From Aquitalea magnusonii (GTDB lineage: Bacteria; Pseudomonadota; Gammaproteobacteria; Burkholderiales; Chromobacteriaceae): a DNA stretch of 64,000 bases. This document shows positions 9,537 to 19,281 of this stretch, in pieces. The DNA lies in assembly GCF_003202035.1 (NCBI RefSeq), contig NZ_QJKC01000003.1, positions 248,001 through 312,000 of the forward strand, read 5' to 3'. The notes under the pieces were generated by a model, which had not been told where the DNA came from, did not search any database, and saw only the letters and a program-made list of their open reading frames with translations. The stretch's first letter is position 1. The number at the start of each line of letters is the position of its first letter. Made by a program: the position numbers and the translations under genes.

Positions 9537-10322
9537 TCATTTTGGCGCGGCGCCGTTTGCCGCCAGCAAACGGGCAATGCTGCCATCGCGCAGCATGCCA
9601 CGCAGCACCACCGTCAGCCGGTCGCGCCGGGCATACCAGGGCGAGCGACGCGACAAGCCGAGCCGGCGCTCTTCCAGCCCCGGCAATTGCAGTGGCTGCT
9701 CGCGCACCAGGGCTTCCCAGCCCTGGCTGTGCAGCAGCTCCATGCCATTACGGCGGTTGATGACTAGCGCATCCACGCGCCCGGCCAGCAGTTTGCGAAA
9801 ATTGGACAGGCTGTTTGGTGCGAAATCACGCTCCAGCTGTTTGTCTTGATCAAAGGCAGGCTGATAGCGCATGCCCTCCACCACTCCGATGCGTAATGCG
9901 TAGAGATCGGCATAGCGGCGCACCTGCCGCGTATCCGTGCGCCGCAGGTAAATCGCCAGCGGCGTGGCTGCCGCATAGGGGGGATCAAGAAAGTCGATGT
10001 ATGCATCGCGCTCATCGCTATTGCGCACGCCAATCACCAGATCGGCCTGGCCTTGGCGCATGGCTTGCAGACAACGCTGCAGGGGGCAGGAGAGATAATG
10101 TACGGGGGCATCCAGCCGGGCGGCCAGCAATTTGACGATTTCCACATAAGGGCCAGACGGCTGGCCCTGTGCATCCAGCGTTTTCCAGGGGCTGAAGGTA
10201 TTGAATGCCAATACCAGTGGCGGACTGGCCGCCCAAGCCGGGCATAAGCACAGTGACAGGATGATGGGCAACAAGCCGCGCAGGAAAGGCAATATGGCAT
10301 CCGCAAAATGATTTTTGCTCAT
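9537..10322 (-). CDS. Periplasmic solute-binding protein, family 3 type
   Basis: 261 residues with a signal peptide (LLPIILSLCLCPAWA) followed by the typical pattern of the amino-acid-binding (SBP_bac_3) fold: FNTFSPWKTLDAQGQPSGPYVEIVKLL, then QGQADLVIGVRNSDERDAYIDF and a LRIGVVEGMRYQPAFD segment. No permease or ATPase gene is adjacent, so this is an orphan that may serve a distant transporter or a sensor. The start at 10322 is chosen because the signal peptide begins there; the open frame extends to 10373. Confidence 0.78.
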   Translation of the reverse strand: MSKNHFADAILPFLRGLLPIILSLCLCPAWAASPPLVLAFNTFSPWKTLDAQGQPSGPYVEIVKLLAARLDAPVHYLSCPLQRCLQAMRQGQADLVIGVRNSDERDAYIDFLDPPYAAATPLAIYLRRTDTRQVRRYADLYALRIGVVEGMRYQPAFDQDKQLERDFAPNSLSNFRKLLAGRVDALVINRRNGMELLHSQGWEALVREQPLQLPGLEERRLGLSRRSPWYARRDRLTVVLRGMLRDGSIARLLAANGAAPK

Positions 10323-10467
10323 GCTAGCGCCAAACCCCGGCACGGTGCAGGTTTTTTGTCGGCGCGCCCGCAAGATGCCGTGCCTGCCCCTACAGGGCGG
10401 CAGTGATGCCGCATCTGAAACGCCGGGATAACGCTGATTGACTCACGGCAAACGCCGCATTCTTGCT

Positions 10468-10506
10468 TGTCTGCGCGGCTATTCGCCGTTCTCGCTGCGT
10501 CAGACA
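10468..10506. repeat. REP-like palindrome downstream of the desaturase gene
   Basis: TGTCTGCGC at 10468-10476 pairs with GCGTCAGACA at 10497-10506 (one bulged base), and CGGC/GCCG inside forms a second stem around a TATTC loop. It ends 5 bases beyond the stop of the minus-strand desaturase gene, so it may protect or terminate that transcript; it looks like a dispersed palindromic element rather than a T-run terminator. Confidence 0.5.
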
Positions 10507-10511
10507 GGCTC

Positions 10512-11627
10512 TTACAACAGCCAGGCGGCCAGCATCAGCAGGGCATCCAGCAGCAACAGCCCCGCCGCCGCCAGCCGCCGTTGCAGCAGGCCGCCCAAGC
10601 CGGTCAGGCCGGCCACCAGCAGCAAGGCGTACGCCCACAGATGCAGCGTATCCAGGCCATCCACCTGCCACAGATAGGCGGCACCGGCGGCTGTCAGCAG
10701 GGCAAACTGCAACAGGGCCAGCGCCGTGCTGCTGCGGGTGAGCGGCAGATCATAGCGCTGGCGGGCGCGCTGCAAATCAAAAGCCGGGCCGTGGTCCACC
10801 ACGCCGGCCGGCAGCCAGCCCGGTGCCTTGAACCACAGCTTGAACTTGTCCTGCCAGCGTGGAGCCCGCCGGGCCAGCTGCCACAGCGGCACATAGCCGG
10901 AAGCCACCGCCCACAGCGGGTTCCAGCTGTTGAGCGGCGTGCGGGTGCCGTACACCGGCGCTTCCACTTCTTCGGCAAAGGTGCCGAACAGGCGGTCCCA
11001 GATAATCAACATGCCGCCGTAATTCTTGTCCAGGTACTGATCATTCACCGCATGATGCACCCGGTGGTTGGAGGGCGAGGAAAACACCCGGTCGAACCAG
11101 CCCAGCTTGCCGATGTGCTCGGTATGAATCCAGAACTGATACAGCAGCACAATCAGCCCGGCCAGTGCGAACTGCTCCGGTGCGACACCGGCCAGCGCCA
11201 TGGGCAAATAGAAGGGCCAGCCGAGAAAGGCCACCGTGCTTTCCTGGCGCAGTGCGGTGGACAGATTGAAATCCTGGCTCTGATGATGCACGGCATGCGC
11301 CGCCCAGAACACCGCACTCTCATGCCCCACGCGGTGCAGCCAGTAATCGCAAAAATCGAACATCACGATGGCCAGCAGCCAGCCCCAGGCGCCATGCCAC
11401 AGCGCGGCGCGGGGGAACAGTGCCAGATGCCGCCAGGTCAGCCCATACAGGCCGATCTGGAACAAGGTGCTGACGCTGGCCACCAATTGGCTGAGCAGGC
11501 CCTGGCTCAGGCTGGCCAGCGCGTCACTCAGACGATAGGTGTTGCGGCCGATGGCCAGGCCATAACCCAGCTCCAGCAGCATCAACAGCAGGAAAACCGG
11601 GAAGGCATATACGGTGATTTGTTCCAT
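10512..11627 (-). CDS. Sterol desaturase / fatty acid hydroxylase family membrane protein
   Basis: 371 residues with several transmembrane helices and the three histidine clusters of the di-iron fatty-acid-hydroxylase superfamily: DYWLHRVGHE (about residue 100), AHAVHHQSQDFN, and SNHRVHHAVND. These ligands are all intact, so it should be an active oxygenase or lyase acting on a lipid substrate in the membrane. The substrate cannot be told from sequence. The C-terminal 90 residues add more hydrophobic helices. A longer start at 11648 is possible; ATG 11627 is preferred since it starts at MEQITVYAFPVFLL. Confidence 0.85.
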   Translation of the reverse strand: MEQITVYAFPVFLLLMLLELGYGLAIGRNTYRLSDALASLSQGLLSQLVASVSTLFQIGLYGLTWRHLALFPRAALWHGAWGWLLAIVMFDFCDYWLHRVGHESAVFWAAHAVHHQSQDFNLSTALRQESTVAFLGWPFYLPMALAGVAPEQFALAGLIVLLYQFWIHTEHIGKLGWFDRVFSSPSNHRVHHAVNDQYLDKNYGGMLIIWDRLFGTFAEEVEAPVYGTRTPLNSWNPLWAVASGYVPLWQLARRAPRWQDKFKLWFKAPGWLPAGVVDHGPAFDLQRARQRYDLPLTRSSTALALLQFALLTAAGAAYLWQVDGLDTLHLWAYALLLVAGLTGLGGLLQRRLAAAGLLLLDALLMLAAWLL

Positions 11628-11746
11628 CAGACTTGATCCGCAAGGCATGGCAAAACGGCACGCTGGGTGCCTGTACCAAACTGTACAGCAAAGCAGGCTC
11701 CGCTATTGTTGGTTTTTTGTAGCGCGATGCAGATACGGCCTGACCA

Positions 11747-13384
11747 TCAGGTTCGGAAAAACTCGACTTGCGCTTGCAGTTGCACCGATAGCGACAACAG
11801 CTGCTGGGCGGCCTGGGCATTATTGGCCGAAATGCTTCCAGTTTCTTCAATCATGCTGACAATGCGCTTCATCTGCTGTGAAATATCCGCCACGGTACTT
11901 TCCTGCTCCTGATTGGCATTGGCAACCAATTGCGCATTGTGGAAAGAGTCCTCCGCCACCTGGCGGATTTCGGTCAGCGACAGGGCTGCATCACGCGCCA
12001 GGCTGTGCGCGCTGGCAACCCGTGGCGAAGCATTGGTCATGGCATCAACGGCAAAGCGGGTTTCCTGCTGGATGGCATCAATCATGTGCGCGATCTCACC
12101 GGTTGCCACACTGGTGCGCTCAGCCAGCTTGCGCACTTCGTCGGCCACTACCGCAAAACCACGCCCGCTCTCGCCGGCACGAGCAGCCTCAATGGCGGCA
12201 TTCAGGGCCAGCAGATTGATTTGTGCGGCAATTTCGGCGATTACCTGGGTAATATTGCCAATCTCCTGCGAACGGCTTTGCAGCATGCCGATACGATGGG
12301 TTGATTCCTGTACCGCGCTGCTGACATCGGCGATTTCCGCGTTCACTTGCTCCACCACCGCCTGGCCACGCTGCGTCTGCTGCAGGGTCTGTTCCGAATT
12401 GGTATAGCTACGCTGGGCAATGGCCGACACATCATGAATACGGTTCAGCAAGCGCGTCACCAGCTGTGCCGTTTCTGCACTGGACTTCATTTCAGAACTG
12501 GCCGCAGCTTCGATTGCCTGCGAGGCTTGATTCAGATTACTGGATTGCTGGTGCAGCTGCGCCGTCGTGCCGTGCAAGGTCGCCACGATGGCACGCAGCC
12601 GCTGCTGCAGTTGGGACAGCGAGGCCAGCAAACTGTCCTGCCGGTCTGACACGGCAAACTCCTGCGTCAGATCACCATGCGACAACTTGGCCACCTGCTG
12701 CGCCGCCTGCCCGGGCTCGCCACCAATGGCCGCAATCACATTACGGCCGATCATCCAGCTCAGCCACCACAGCACCAGCACCAGCGCAATCAGGAAGATA
12801 AAGGAACGGGTCGCCGCACTGGTGAACTCGGCATTCACATCTTCGATATAGACACCGGTGCCCAGCCACCAGCCCCAGGGTTCAAAGGATTTGGCATAGG
12901 AAATCTTGGGCAACGGCACGGTACTGCCAGGCTTGGGAAACAGGTAATCCATTTCTGCGCTGCCATGCAGGCGCAGCTGGGTAATCCAGTCGCTGATATA
13001 GTGCTTGCCTGTCGGATCGGCGGCGTCCAGAAAGGCCTTGCCTTCCCGGCTGCGCTTGCCACCGTGCATGATGTTGACGCCGTTGAAGTCATAGATAAAG
13101 AAGTAATCAGCGCCGCCATTGTAGTGGCTGCTGCGCAGGATATCCCTGGCGCGTTTTTGCGCCTCGGCCGTGCTGATCTTGCCCTCTTGCGCTTGCTGGT
13201 ATTGCTGCTGGATGACATGACTGGCCGACTCCACCAGCGCCTGGAGTGCCAGACGCTTTTGCAGCAGGATTTCCTGCCGTATCTGCCATACCGACCAGCC
13301 ACCAAACAAGGCCAGGCCAAGCAGCATGACCAGGGTCAGGCCCATCATTTTTGTTTTCATGCCAAGAGCAGGACTGGCAGCCAT
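11747..13384 (-). CDS. Methyl-accepting chemotaxis protein with single Cache domain
   Basis: 545 residues. One transmembrane helix (about 12-32), a periplasmic sCache_2-type sensor domain (about 35-190) with [17 protein letters not shown] and [13 protein letters not shown], a second helix (about 192-212), a HAMP segment, and a cytoplasmic signalling domain with the hairpin tip [21 protein letters not shown] region. Senses a small ligand and controls CheA. GAGG about 7 bases before 13384 supports this start. No other che genes nearby, so it works with a distant chemotaxis cluster. Confidence 0.93.
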   Translation of the reverse strand: MAASPALGMKTKMMGLTLVMLLGLALFGGWSVWQIRQEILLQKRLALQALVESASHVIQQQYQQAQEGKISTAEAQKRARDILRSSHYNGGADYFFIYDFNGVNIMHGGKRSREGKAFLDAADPTGKHYISDWITQLRLHGSAEMDYLFPKPGSTVPLPKISYAKSFEPWGWWLGTGVYIEDVNAEFTSAATRSFIFLIALVLVLWWLSWMIGRNVIAAIGGEPGQAAQQVAKLSHGDLTQEFAVSDRQDSLLASLSQLQQRLRAIVATLHGTTAQLHQQSSNLNQASQAIEAAASSEMKSSAETAQLVTRLLNRIHDVSAIAQRSYTNSEQTLQQTQRGQAVVEQVNAEIADVSSAVQESTHRIGMLQSRSQEIGNITQVIAEIAAQINLLALNAAIEAARAGESGRGFAVVADEVRKLAERTSVATGEIAHMIDAIQQETRFAVDAMTNASPRVASAHSLARDAALSLTEIRQVAEDSFHNAQLVANANQEQESTVADISQQMKRIVSMIEETGSISANNAQAAQQLLSLSVQLQAQVEFFRT

Positions 13385-13558
13385 TACAATGCCTCATGCG
13401 GGGTAGGACGGAGCTACCACTATAGCCATTCCCCTGTCATTTAGATTGATTGCAAACAACGATTTTTTGATTACAGCACGCCTGCCCGCGTCCTTCGTCA
13501 AGCCAGATAGCCGACACCCGCCCGGCCCCAGCCTGGGCAACAGGCCAGGCAAGCCCAT

Positions 13559-13586
13559 CAAAACCAAAGCCCCGCAGAAGCGGGGC
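13559..13586 (-). terminator. Intrinsic terminator after mnmE
   Basis: GCCCCGC / GCGGGGC with an AGAA loop (13569-13586); on the minus strand the stem is followed by a T-rich tail. It lies about 30 bases beyond the mnmE stop. The rest of 13385-13615 shows no gene. Confidence 0.75.
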
Positions 13587-13615
13587 CGGGTCATGCGCCA
13601 AGAGCAGGCTGAGAA

Positions 13616-14968
13616 TTACTTGCCAATGCAAAAACGGCTGAAGATCACCCCCAGCAAATCGTCCGGGGTGAACTGACCAGTGATTTCCGATAGCGCGTTC
13701 TGCGCCAATCGCAGCTCTTCGGCGAAGATCTCCACCATTTCCCAATCGGCATGCGCCAGCTCCATATGCTCGGCAGCGCGGCGGATGGCGTCCAGGTGGC
13801 GTTCGCGCGCCAGGAACACCCCTTCGCTGGCCCCGCTGTAGCCAATCAGTTCCAGCAGCCGCGCCTTCAGTAAATCCACCCCGGCATGGGTGCGAGCGGA
13901 CAGGTGCAACACGCTGCGGCCATCCTGTTCGGACAGGCCGATGGCGTCGCCGCTGAGGTCGGCCTTGTTGTAGATGAACAAGCGCGGCAGTTGCGGCGGA
14001 ATGCGCTCCAGAATGGCTTCCACCTCGGCGGTGACGCCGTCGCGGCTGTCCACCAGCACCAGCGCCACATCGGCGCGCTCCACTGCCTGCCAGGTGCGTT
14101 CGATGCCGATTTTCTCCACCACGTCGTCGGTATCGCGCAGGCCGGCGGTATCGATGATATGCACCGGCACGCCGTCGATGACGATTTCTTCGCGCACGGT
14201 GTCGCGGGTGGTGCCGGCGATATCGGTGACGATGGCGATATCATCGCCGGCCAGCGCATTCATCAGGCTGGATTTGCCGACATTGGGCTGCCCCACCAGC
14301 ACCACATGCATGCCTTCACGCAGGATGGCGCCTTGCCGTGCGGTGGCCTGCACCTGTTGCAGGCGCTGGCGCAGGGTTTGCAGCTTGCCCAGCGCATCGG
14401 CCTGCTTGAGAAAGTCGATTTCTTCTTCCGGAAAATCCAGCGTGGCTTCCACCAGCATGCGCAGGGTGATCAGCTCGTCCACCAGCACATGGATTTCATT
14501 GGAAAAGGCGCCTTTCAGCGATTTGAGCGCACTGCGGGCAGCGGTTTCGCTGGAAGCATCAATCAGGTCGGCCACGCTCTCGGCCTGGGCCAGGTCCATC
14601 TTGTCATTGAGGAAGGCGCGCTTGGAAAACTCGCCCGGCTCGGCCAGCCGTGCGCCCAGCTGCAGGCAACGCGACAGCAGCATATTGAGCACCACCGGCC
14701 CGCCGTGGCCTTGCAGCTCCAGCACGTCTTCGCCGGTAAAACTGTTGGGGCCGGGGAAGTACAGCAGCAGGCCGTTGTCGATGGCCTGGCCATCTGCCGC
14801 GTAGAAATCGGTATAGGTAGCGTAGCGCGGCTTGGGCTGTTTGCCGCCGGTCAGCGCCGCGGCAAAAGGCAGCAGGTCACGGCCGGATACACGGATGACA
14901 CCCACGCCGCCACGACCGGGCGCAGTAGCAATGGCACAGATGGTGACGGGAGCGTAAAGGGTAGGCAT
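13616..14968 (-). CDS. mnmE: tRNA uridine-5-carboxymethylaminomethyl modification GTPase
   Basis: 450 residues. N-terminal tetrahydrofolate-binding domain ([21 protein letters not shown]), helical domain, and an inserted G domain with [12 protein letters not shown] (about 220-231), DTAGLRDT and NKAD, ending with the invariant FCIGK whose cysteine is catalytic-associated. With MnmG it modifies the wobble uridine of several tRNAs. ATG 14968 has AAGGAA upstream; a longer frame to 15013 has no support. Part of the classic origin-proximal order mnmE-yidC-yidD-rnpA-rpmH, all leftward. Confidence 0.97.
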   Translation of the reverse strand: MPTLYAPVTICAIATAPGRGGVGVIRVSGRDLLPFAAALTGGKQPKPRYATYTDFYAADGQAIDNGLLLYFPGPNSFTGEDVLELQGHGGPVVLNMLLSRCLQLGARLAEPGEFSKRAFLNDKMDLAQAESVADLIDASSETAARSALKSLKGAFSNEIHVLVDELITLRMLVEATLDFPEEEIDFLKQADALGKLQTLRQRLQQVQATARQGAILREGMHVVLVGQPNVGKSSLMNALAGDDIAIVTDIAGTTRDTVREEIVIDGVPVHIIDTAGLRDTDDVVEKIGIERTWQAVERADVALVLVDSRDGVTAEVEAILERIPPQLPRLFIYNKADLSGDAIGLSEQDGRSVLHLSARTHAGVDLLKARLLELIGYSGASEGVFLARERHLDAIRRAAEHMELAHADWEMVEIFAEELRLAQNALSEITGQFTPDDLLGVIFSRFCIGK

Positions 14969-15069
14969 GCGGACTTTCCTTGCTGCAAACAGGCTGACCA
15001 AAGCCGCCGCCACATGGATGGCGACAGCGGCTTGGGTTAGCGTGCGCTGTTTTTTACTGTATCAGAAAG

Positions 15070-15098
15070 AAAGCCCGGCCTTTGTCCGGCCGGGCTTT
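15070..15098. terminator. Intrinsic terminator between yidC and mnmE
   Basis: A perfect 11-bp stem AAAGCCCGGCC / GGCCGGGCTTT with a 7-base loop, 20 bases after the yidC stop on the minus strand. It would end the rpmH-to-yidC transcript and separate mnmE. Confidence 0.88.
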
Positions 15099-15118
15099 GT
15101 CATTCACTACCGTCCCTA

Positions 15119-16768
15119 TCAGGACTGCAGGGCGACTTTCTTGCTGTTTTCAATGCTCTTGTTGATATACCACTGCTGGGCAATCGACAGGATGTTGTTG
15201 ACGGCGTAGTACAGCACCAGACCAGCCGGGAAGAAGAAGAACATGGCCGAGAAGGCAACCGGCATGATCTTCATCATCTTGGCCTGCATCGGGTCAGTCG
15301 GCGGCGGGTTCAGGAAGGTTTGCAGGAACATGGTGGCGGCCATGATCACCGGCAATACATAGTACGGGTCCGGGCGGGCCAGGTCGGTGTACCACAGGAT
15401 CCACGGTGCCTGACGCAGCTCGACCGAAGCCAGCAGCGCCCAGTACAGGCCGATGAACACCGGAATCTGGATCAGCATGGGCAGACAGCCACCCAGCGGA
15501 TTCACCTTCTCGCTCTTGTACATTTCCATCACGGCCTGCTGGAACTTCATGCGGTCGTCGCCGTATTGTTCCTTCATGCGTTCCAGGCGCGGTGCCAGGG
15601 CTTTCATCTTGGCCATGGAACGGTAGGACGCAGCCGTCAGCGGATAGAAGATGGCCTTGACGGTGAGGGTCAGCAGCACGATGGCCCAGCCCCAGTTCTG
15701 CACCAGACCGTGCAGCTTGGTCAGCAGCCAGAACAGCGGGGAGGCAAAGATGTGTACCCAGCCGTAGTCCTTGGAGTATTCCAGGCCGTCGGCCACCTTG
15801 GTCAGCACGCTGTAGTCTTCCGGGCCGGCATACAGCGGCACGGTGATGGAGGCGGTCTGGCCCGGATTGATGGTTTTCAGGTCGACGGTGGCGGCAGCGG
15901 AGTACAGGCCGTTGCTGTCCTTCAGCTCGAAGTGGCAGGACTTGTCATCCTTGCACACGCTGGCAGCGTCCAGCGGCTTCAGTACCCAGGCGGTCATGAA
16001 GTAATGCTGCAGCATGCCCACCCAGCCGTCGGTGGCGTTCTTGGCGTAGTCGCCCTTGCCCTTGGCCAGATCGTCGAAGGAAACCTTCTGGAACTTGTTG
16101 TCGGAGGTATACACCGCCGGGCCGGTAAAGGTGTGGGCAAAGCGGCCTTCGCCTTCCGGTGCCTGGCCGTCACGCAGCAGACGGTAATAGGCGGTCGGGG
16201 CCAGCGGGGTGCTGCCACCGTTGTGGATATCGAAGCGAACGCCGATATCGTAGCTGCCCTTCTTGAAGGTATAGGTTTTCACCACCTGCACGCCATTGGC
16301 GGCCGGGGCGGTCAGCTTCACCTGCAGGCTGTCGCCGTTCAGGGTGTAACTGGACTGCTCGGCGGTGTAGACCGTCTTGTGGGTGGGCAGGGCCGGATTG
16401 CTGGCTGCCACCAGGCCGGTCTGCGCCACATACACGCGACCATTCTTGTCGGTGAGCAGCTCGAAGGGCTTTTTGGCATCGGTGGCGGAATCGTGTTTCA
16501 GCAGGTCGAGCTGACGCAGGTCGCCGCCTACGGTATCGATTTCGGCCTTGATCACATCGGTGCTGACGCGAATGCGCTGACCGGCGGTAAGCTTGGCTGC
16601 ATCAGCAGGCTGGGCGCTGGCGGTATGGCTGGCCGGTGCGTCCGGCTGCGAAGCCGTTTGGGTCTGGGCCACCTGCTGCGGGGCAGGCTTGGGCGCAAAG
16701 TACTCCTGCCACAGCAGGAGGATGCCCATGGACAGGACGATGAAGATTATGAGTCGCTTGGAATCCAT
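15119..16768 (-). CDS. yidC: Membrane protein insertase YidC
   Basis: 549 residues. N-terminal anchor [20 protein letters not shown], a long periplasmic beta domain (about 60-330), then the conserved insertase core of five helices ([63 protein letters not shown]). Inserts proteins into the inner membrane alone or with SecYEG. ATG 16768 is the conserved start. Follows yidD with a 19-base gap. Confidence 0.98.
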   Translation of the reverse strand: MDSKRLIIFIVLSMGILLLWQEYFAPKPAPQQVAQTQTASQPDAPASHTASAQPADAAKLTAGQRIRVSTDVIKAEIDTVGGDLRQLDLLKHDSATDAKKPFELLTDKNGRVYVAQTGLVAASNPALPTHKTVYTAEQSSYTLNGDSLQVKLTAPAANGVQVVKTYTFKKGSYDIGVRFDIHNGGSTPLAPTAYYRLLRDGQAPEGEGRFAHTFTGPAVYTSDNKFQKVSFDDLAKGKGDYAKNATDGWVGMLQHYFMTAWVLKPLDAASVCKDDKSCHFELKDSNGLYSAAATVDLKTINPGQTASITVPLYAGPEDYSVLTKVADGLEYSKDYGWVHIFASPLFWLLTKLHGLVQNWGWAIVLLTLTVKAIFYPLTAASYRSMAKMKALAPRLERMKEQYGDDRMKFQQAVMEMYKSEKVNPLGGCLPMLIQIPVFIGLYWALLASVELRQAPWILWYTDLARPDPYYVLPVIMAATMFLQTFLNPPPTDPMQAKMMKIMPVAFSAMFFFFPAGLVLYYAVNNILSIAQQWYINKSIENSKKVALQS

Positions 16769-16787
16769 CTCTACGATACCGGAAAGT

Positions 16788-16997
16788 TCAGGGAACCGGG
16801 TCATAACCACTGCCACCCCAGGGGTGACAGCGCCCGATGCGTTTCATCGCCAGAAAGCCGCCCTTGCAGGCGCCATGCTTTCTCACCGCCTCGATCGCGT
16901 AACTGGAACAGGTCGGCACATAGCGGCACCGCGGTGCCAGCCAGGGGCTGATGGCCAGTTGGTAAAAGCGGATCAGGAGGATGAGGAGGCGCGACAT
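16788..16997 (-). CDS. yidD: Membrane protein insertion efficiency factor YidD
   Basis: 69 residues with the diagnostic cysteine-containing signature [20 protein letters not shown] and [13 protein letters not shown], and the ending GGSGYDPVP. Small peripheral membrane protein that helps YidC-dependent insertion. Its start lies 25 bases inside the end of rnpA, a usual arrangement in this operon. Confidence 0.97.
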   Translation of the reverse strand: MSRLLILLIRFYQLAISPWLAPRCRYVPTCSSYAIEAVRKHGACKGGFLAMKRIGRCHPWGGSGYDPVP

Positions 16998-17335
16998 CGT
17001 GCCAGTTTAGCAAAGAGTGTAGACAAGGCGATGACAGCTTCTGCTCTGTCAGCGCGTGAAAAAGCCTGTTTGGCCCGGACAATGTAGTCCTGCGCCGGCA
17101 AACTTGCCTGATTCAGGCGAAACCACTCGCGTACCGTACGCTTGATGTAGTTTCGGCGTACCGCCCGCTTGTGAACCTTTTTGCCGACAACAAGGCCGAC
17201 GCGGGCATGGCCCAGTTCGTTGGGGCGGGCGTACACCTGAAACAAGGCCGTGCTGCGCGCTTGCCGCAAACTAAAAACGGATGAAAATTCATCCGTTTTT
17301 AATAGCCGGTGCACACGGCGAAAGCGATAAGTCAT
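16973..17335 (-). CDS. rnpA: Ribonuclease P protein component
   Basis: 120 residues, basic, with the RNR motif region [18 protein letters not shown] and an N-terminal [13 protein letters not shown]. It binds the RNase P RNA and helps cleave 5' leaders from pre-tRNAs. The start at 17335 is 8 bases after rpmH; an open frame reaching back to 17524 simply runs through rpmH in another phase. Overlaps yidD. Confidence 0.97.
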   Translation of the reverse strand: MTYRFRRVHRLLKTDEFSSVFSLRQARSTALFQVYARPNELGHARVGLVVGKKVHKRAVRRNYIKRTVREWFRLNQASLPAQDYIVRAKQAFSRADRAEAVIALSTLFAKLARCRASSSS

Positions 17336-17343
17336 TGCTGAAC

Positions 17344-17478
17344 TTATACGGCCAGGCGCTTGCGACCCTTGGCGCGACGGGCGGCGATAACGGCGCGGCC
17401 ACCGCGGGTCTTCATGCGAACGAGGAAGCCGTGAGTGCGCTTGCGACGGGTAGTGGAAGGCTGGTAAGTACGCTTCAT
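17344..17478 (-). CDS. rpmH: Ribosomal protein L34
   Basis: A 44-codon gene reading [20 protein letters not shown] and continuing to KGRKRLAV, the canonical L34 sequence and length. It belongs to the large ribosomal subunit. It is the first gene of the leftward rpmH-rnpA-yidD-yidC unit and faces dnaA across the origin spacer; its promoter must lie in 17479-17600. Confidence 0.98.
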   Translation of the reverse strand: MKRTYQPSTTRRKRTHGFLVRMKTRGGRAVIAARRAKGRKRLAV

Positions 17479-17566
17479 GATAAAGAATTCCTGTTTCGAA
17501 ACGGAAATAAACGCGTGATTTCACAAGAAAAACCGCCGCTTGTCAATGGCAAATTTTTAGCGCACC

Positions 17567-17575
17567 TGTGGATAA
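17567..17575 (-). promoter_or_regulatory. Consensus DnaA box
   Basis: TGTGGATAA on the plus strand, i.e. TTATCCACA on the minus strand, a perfect match to the bacterial DnaA 9-mer, next to the AT-rich run AAATTTTTAG. It may serve in origin function or in autoregulation of dnaA. Confidence 0.75.
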
Positions 17576-17679
17576 CTTTGCTGAAAACCGTTAGAATGTC
17601 GAAACTTAACGCACCCCACCCCCTGCGTAATTATTAAACGAGACCACCCGCCCAGGGTGAACCACGCGACAGGAGGAGG

Positions 17680-17832
17680 GTGCAAGCCACTGCCATGCAT
17701 GAACACATGCCAGGGTTACGCCCATGCCAGGCGCGCAGCGCCGGCCAACCCACCGGGCGGCAAACCATGGCCCATCCCGCCGAACCTCATCATCGTCACG
17801 GCGGGTTTTTGCTTTTACTTGTGTGTACTTAA
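17680..17832 (+). CDS. Possible dnaA leader peptide, translationally coupled
   Basis: A short frame immediately upstream of dnaA. It can begin at GTG 17680 (directly after AGGAGGAGG, so spacing is short) or ATG 17695 (45 codons, spacing rather long) and ends with TAA at 17830-17832, whose last base is the first base of the dnaA ATG. The peptide is rich in His (AEPHHRHGG) and then Leu (FLLLLVCT). dnaA itself has no visible ribosome-binding site, so re-initiation from this frame is plausible. GC-rich chance ORFs are common, so this is a candidate only. Confidence 0.3.
   Translation: MQATAMHEHMPGLRPCQARSAGQPTGRQTMAHPAEPHHRHGGFLLLLVCT
17776..17810 (+). terminator. Terminator-like hairpin in the dnaA leader
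   Basis: CCCGCCG (17776-17782) pairs with CGGCGGG (17799-17805), 16-base loop, followed at once by TTTTT and then GCTTTT. It is oriented to act on plus-strand transcripts, 22 bases before the dnaA start, so it is not a terminator for the divergent rpmH. It could attenuate dnaA transcription. Confidence 0.55.
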
Positions 17833-19229
17833 TGACCGAACTGGATCAATTCTGGCCTGCCTGCCTCGCTCGCCTCGAGGCCGAACTGTCTTCACAGCAG
17901 TTCAACACCTGGATCAAGCCGCTGGCGGCCGAAGCCAACGATGAAGGCATTGCGCTGTTTGCACCGAACCGCTTCATCATGCAGTTCATCAAGGACCGTT
18001 TCCTCGGCCGCATTGAAGAACTGGCAGTCGAGCTGGTGGGCGAAGCCCCGGTCGAGCTGCGCCTGGGCGCTCCCAGCAGCAAGCCGCTGGCCGTACCGGC
18101 CGCCGTGGGCAATGGCGCGCGCAAACCCGCGCCGGCCCCTGCCGCCAGCAGCCTTCCCAGCCAGGCCAAGCAGGCCGCGGTAAAAGCCATTGGCGGCAGC
18201 CACGAAAGCACCCGGCTCAACCCCTCGTTTACCTTCGACACCCTGGTAACCGGTAAGGGCAACCAGCTGGCGCGCGCCGCCGCCATGCAGATTGCCGAGA
18301 ATCCGGGCGACCAGGCCTACAACCCGCTGTTTGTGTATGGCGGCGTGGGCCTGGGCAAGACCCACTTGATTCAGGCCATTGGCAACCACGTATTCCAGAA
18401 GAACCCGCAAGCCAAGATCCGCTACATCCACGCCGAGCGCTATGTGGCCGACATCATGCGCGCCTACCAGCACAAGGCCTTTGACGAATTCAAGCGCTAC
18501 TACCACTCGCTGGATTTGCTGCTGATCGACGACATCCAGTTTTTTGCCGGCAAAAACCGCACCCAGGAAGAATTCTTCTACGCCTTTAACGCGCTGATCG
18601 AGGGCGGCAAGCAAGTCATCATGACCTGCGACACCTACCCCAAACAGATAGAAGGCATGGAAGAGCGGCTGATCTCGCGCTTCTCCTGGGGCCTGACCGT
18701 GGAAATCCAGCCGCCGGAGCTGGAAATGCGCGTGGCCATTCTGATGAAAAAGGCCGAGGCCGACAGCATCAAGCTGGACCACCCCGTCGCGTTCTTCATC
18801 GCCCAGAACGTACGCTCCAACGTGCGCGAACTGGAAGGCGCGCTCAAGCGCGTGGTGGCCTATGCCCGCTTTACCAACCAGAACATCTCGCTGGACCTGG
18901 TGAAAGAAGCGCTGAAGGACATCCTGGCCGCCGGCAACCGCCAGGTCACCGTGGACGCCATCCAGAAAACCGTGGCCGAGTACTACAAGATCAAGCTGTC
19001 CGACATGCACAGCAAAAAGCGCAGCCGCGACATTGCCCGGCCGCGTCAGGTAGCCATGGCCCTGGCCAAGGAGCTGACCCAGCTTTCCCTGCCCAATATC
19101 GGCGATGCCTTTGGCGGGCGCGACCACACCACCGTGCTGCATGCCTGCAAGACCATTGCCGAAATGCGCGGTAATGACGCCGATATGGCACACGATTACG
19201 ATACGCTGCTATCCATGCTGCGTAACTGA
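17832..19229 (+). CDS. dnaA: Chromosomal replication initiator protein DnaA
   Basis: 465 residues. N-terminal domain I ([28 protein letters not shown]), a Pro/Ala linker (about 85-125), AAA+ domain with Walker [10 protein letters not shown] (about 169-177) and [13 protein letters not shown], and the C-terminal DNA-binding domain with the [13 protein letters not shown] signature. Opens the origin and loads the replicative helicase. The ATG at 17832 gives the conserved N-terminus, yet no Shine-Dalgarno is visible upstream; see the leader ORF. Followed 52 bases later by dnaN. Confidence 0.98.
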   Translation: MTELDQFWPACLARLEAELSSQQFNTWIKPLAAEANDEGIALFAPNRFIMQFIKDRFLGRIEELAVELVGEAPVELRLGAPSSKPLAVPAAVGNGARKPAPAPAASSLPSQAKQAAVKAIGGSHESTRLNPSFTFDTLVTGKGNQLARAAAMQIAENPGDQAYNPLFVYGGVGLGKTHLIQAIGNHVFQKNPQAKIRYIHAERYVADIMRAYQHKAFDEFKRYYHSLDLLLIDDIQFFAGKNRTQEEFFYAFNALIEGGKQVIMTCDTYPKQIEGMEERLISRFSWGLTVEIQPPELEMRVAILMKKAEADSIKLDHPVAFFIAQNVRSNVRELEGALKRVVAYARFTNQNISLDLVKEALKDILAAGNRQVTVDAIQKTVAEYYKIKLSDMHSKKRSRDIARPRQVAMALAKELTQLSLPNIGDAFGGRDHTTVLHACKTIAEMRGNDADMAHDYDTLLSMLRN

Positions 19230-19281
19230 TGATGTTGAACCAACCGATAACTGACTCTGGACACATTCGGGAGCCCGAAAC

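Larger units (their letters stand above)
17479..17831. other. Probable oriC / rpmH-dnaA divergent spacer
   Basis: 353 bases between divergent rpmH and dnaA. It contains an AT-rich stretch (17500-17600), one perfect DnaA box, an AGGAGG-rich purine stretch at 17671-17680, a leader ORF and a terminator-like hairpin before dnaA (listed separately). The strand switch of all neighbouring genes here is what one expects at a bidirectional origin, but only one consensus DnaA box was seen, so the functional origin may extend elsewhere. Confidence 0.6.

Noticed and set aside
17650-17760. Riboswitch (cobalamin-type) in the dnaA leader, suggested by GGGTGCAAGCCACTGCC
   Set aside because: Only a short resemblance to the B12-box region; the rest of the conserved core is missing and dnaA is not a plausible target.
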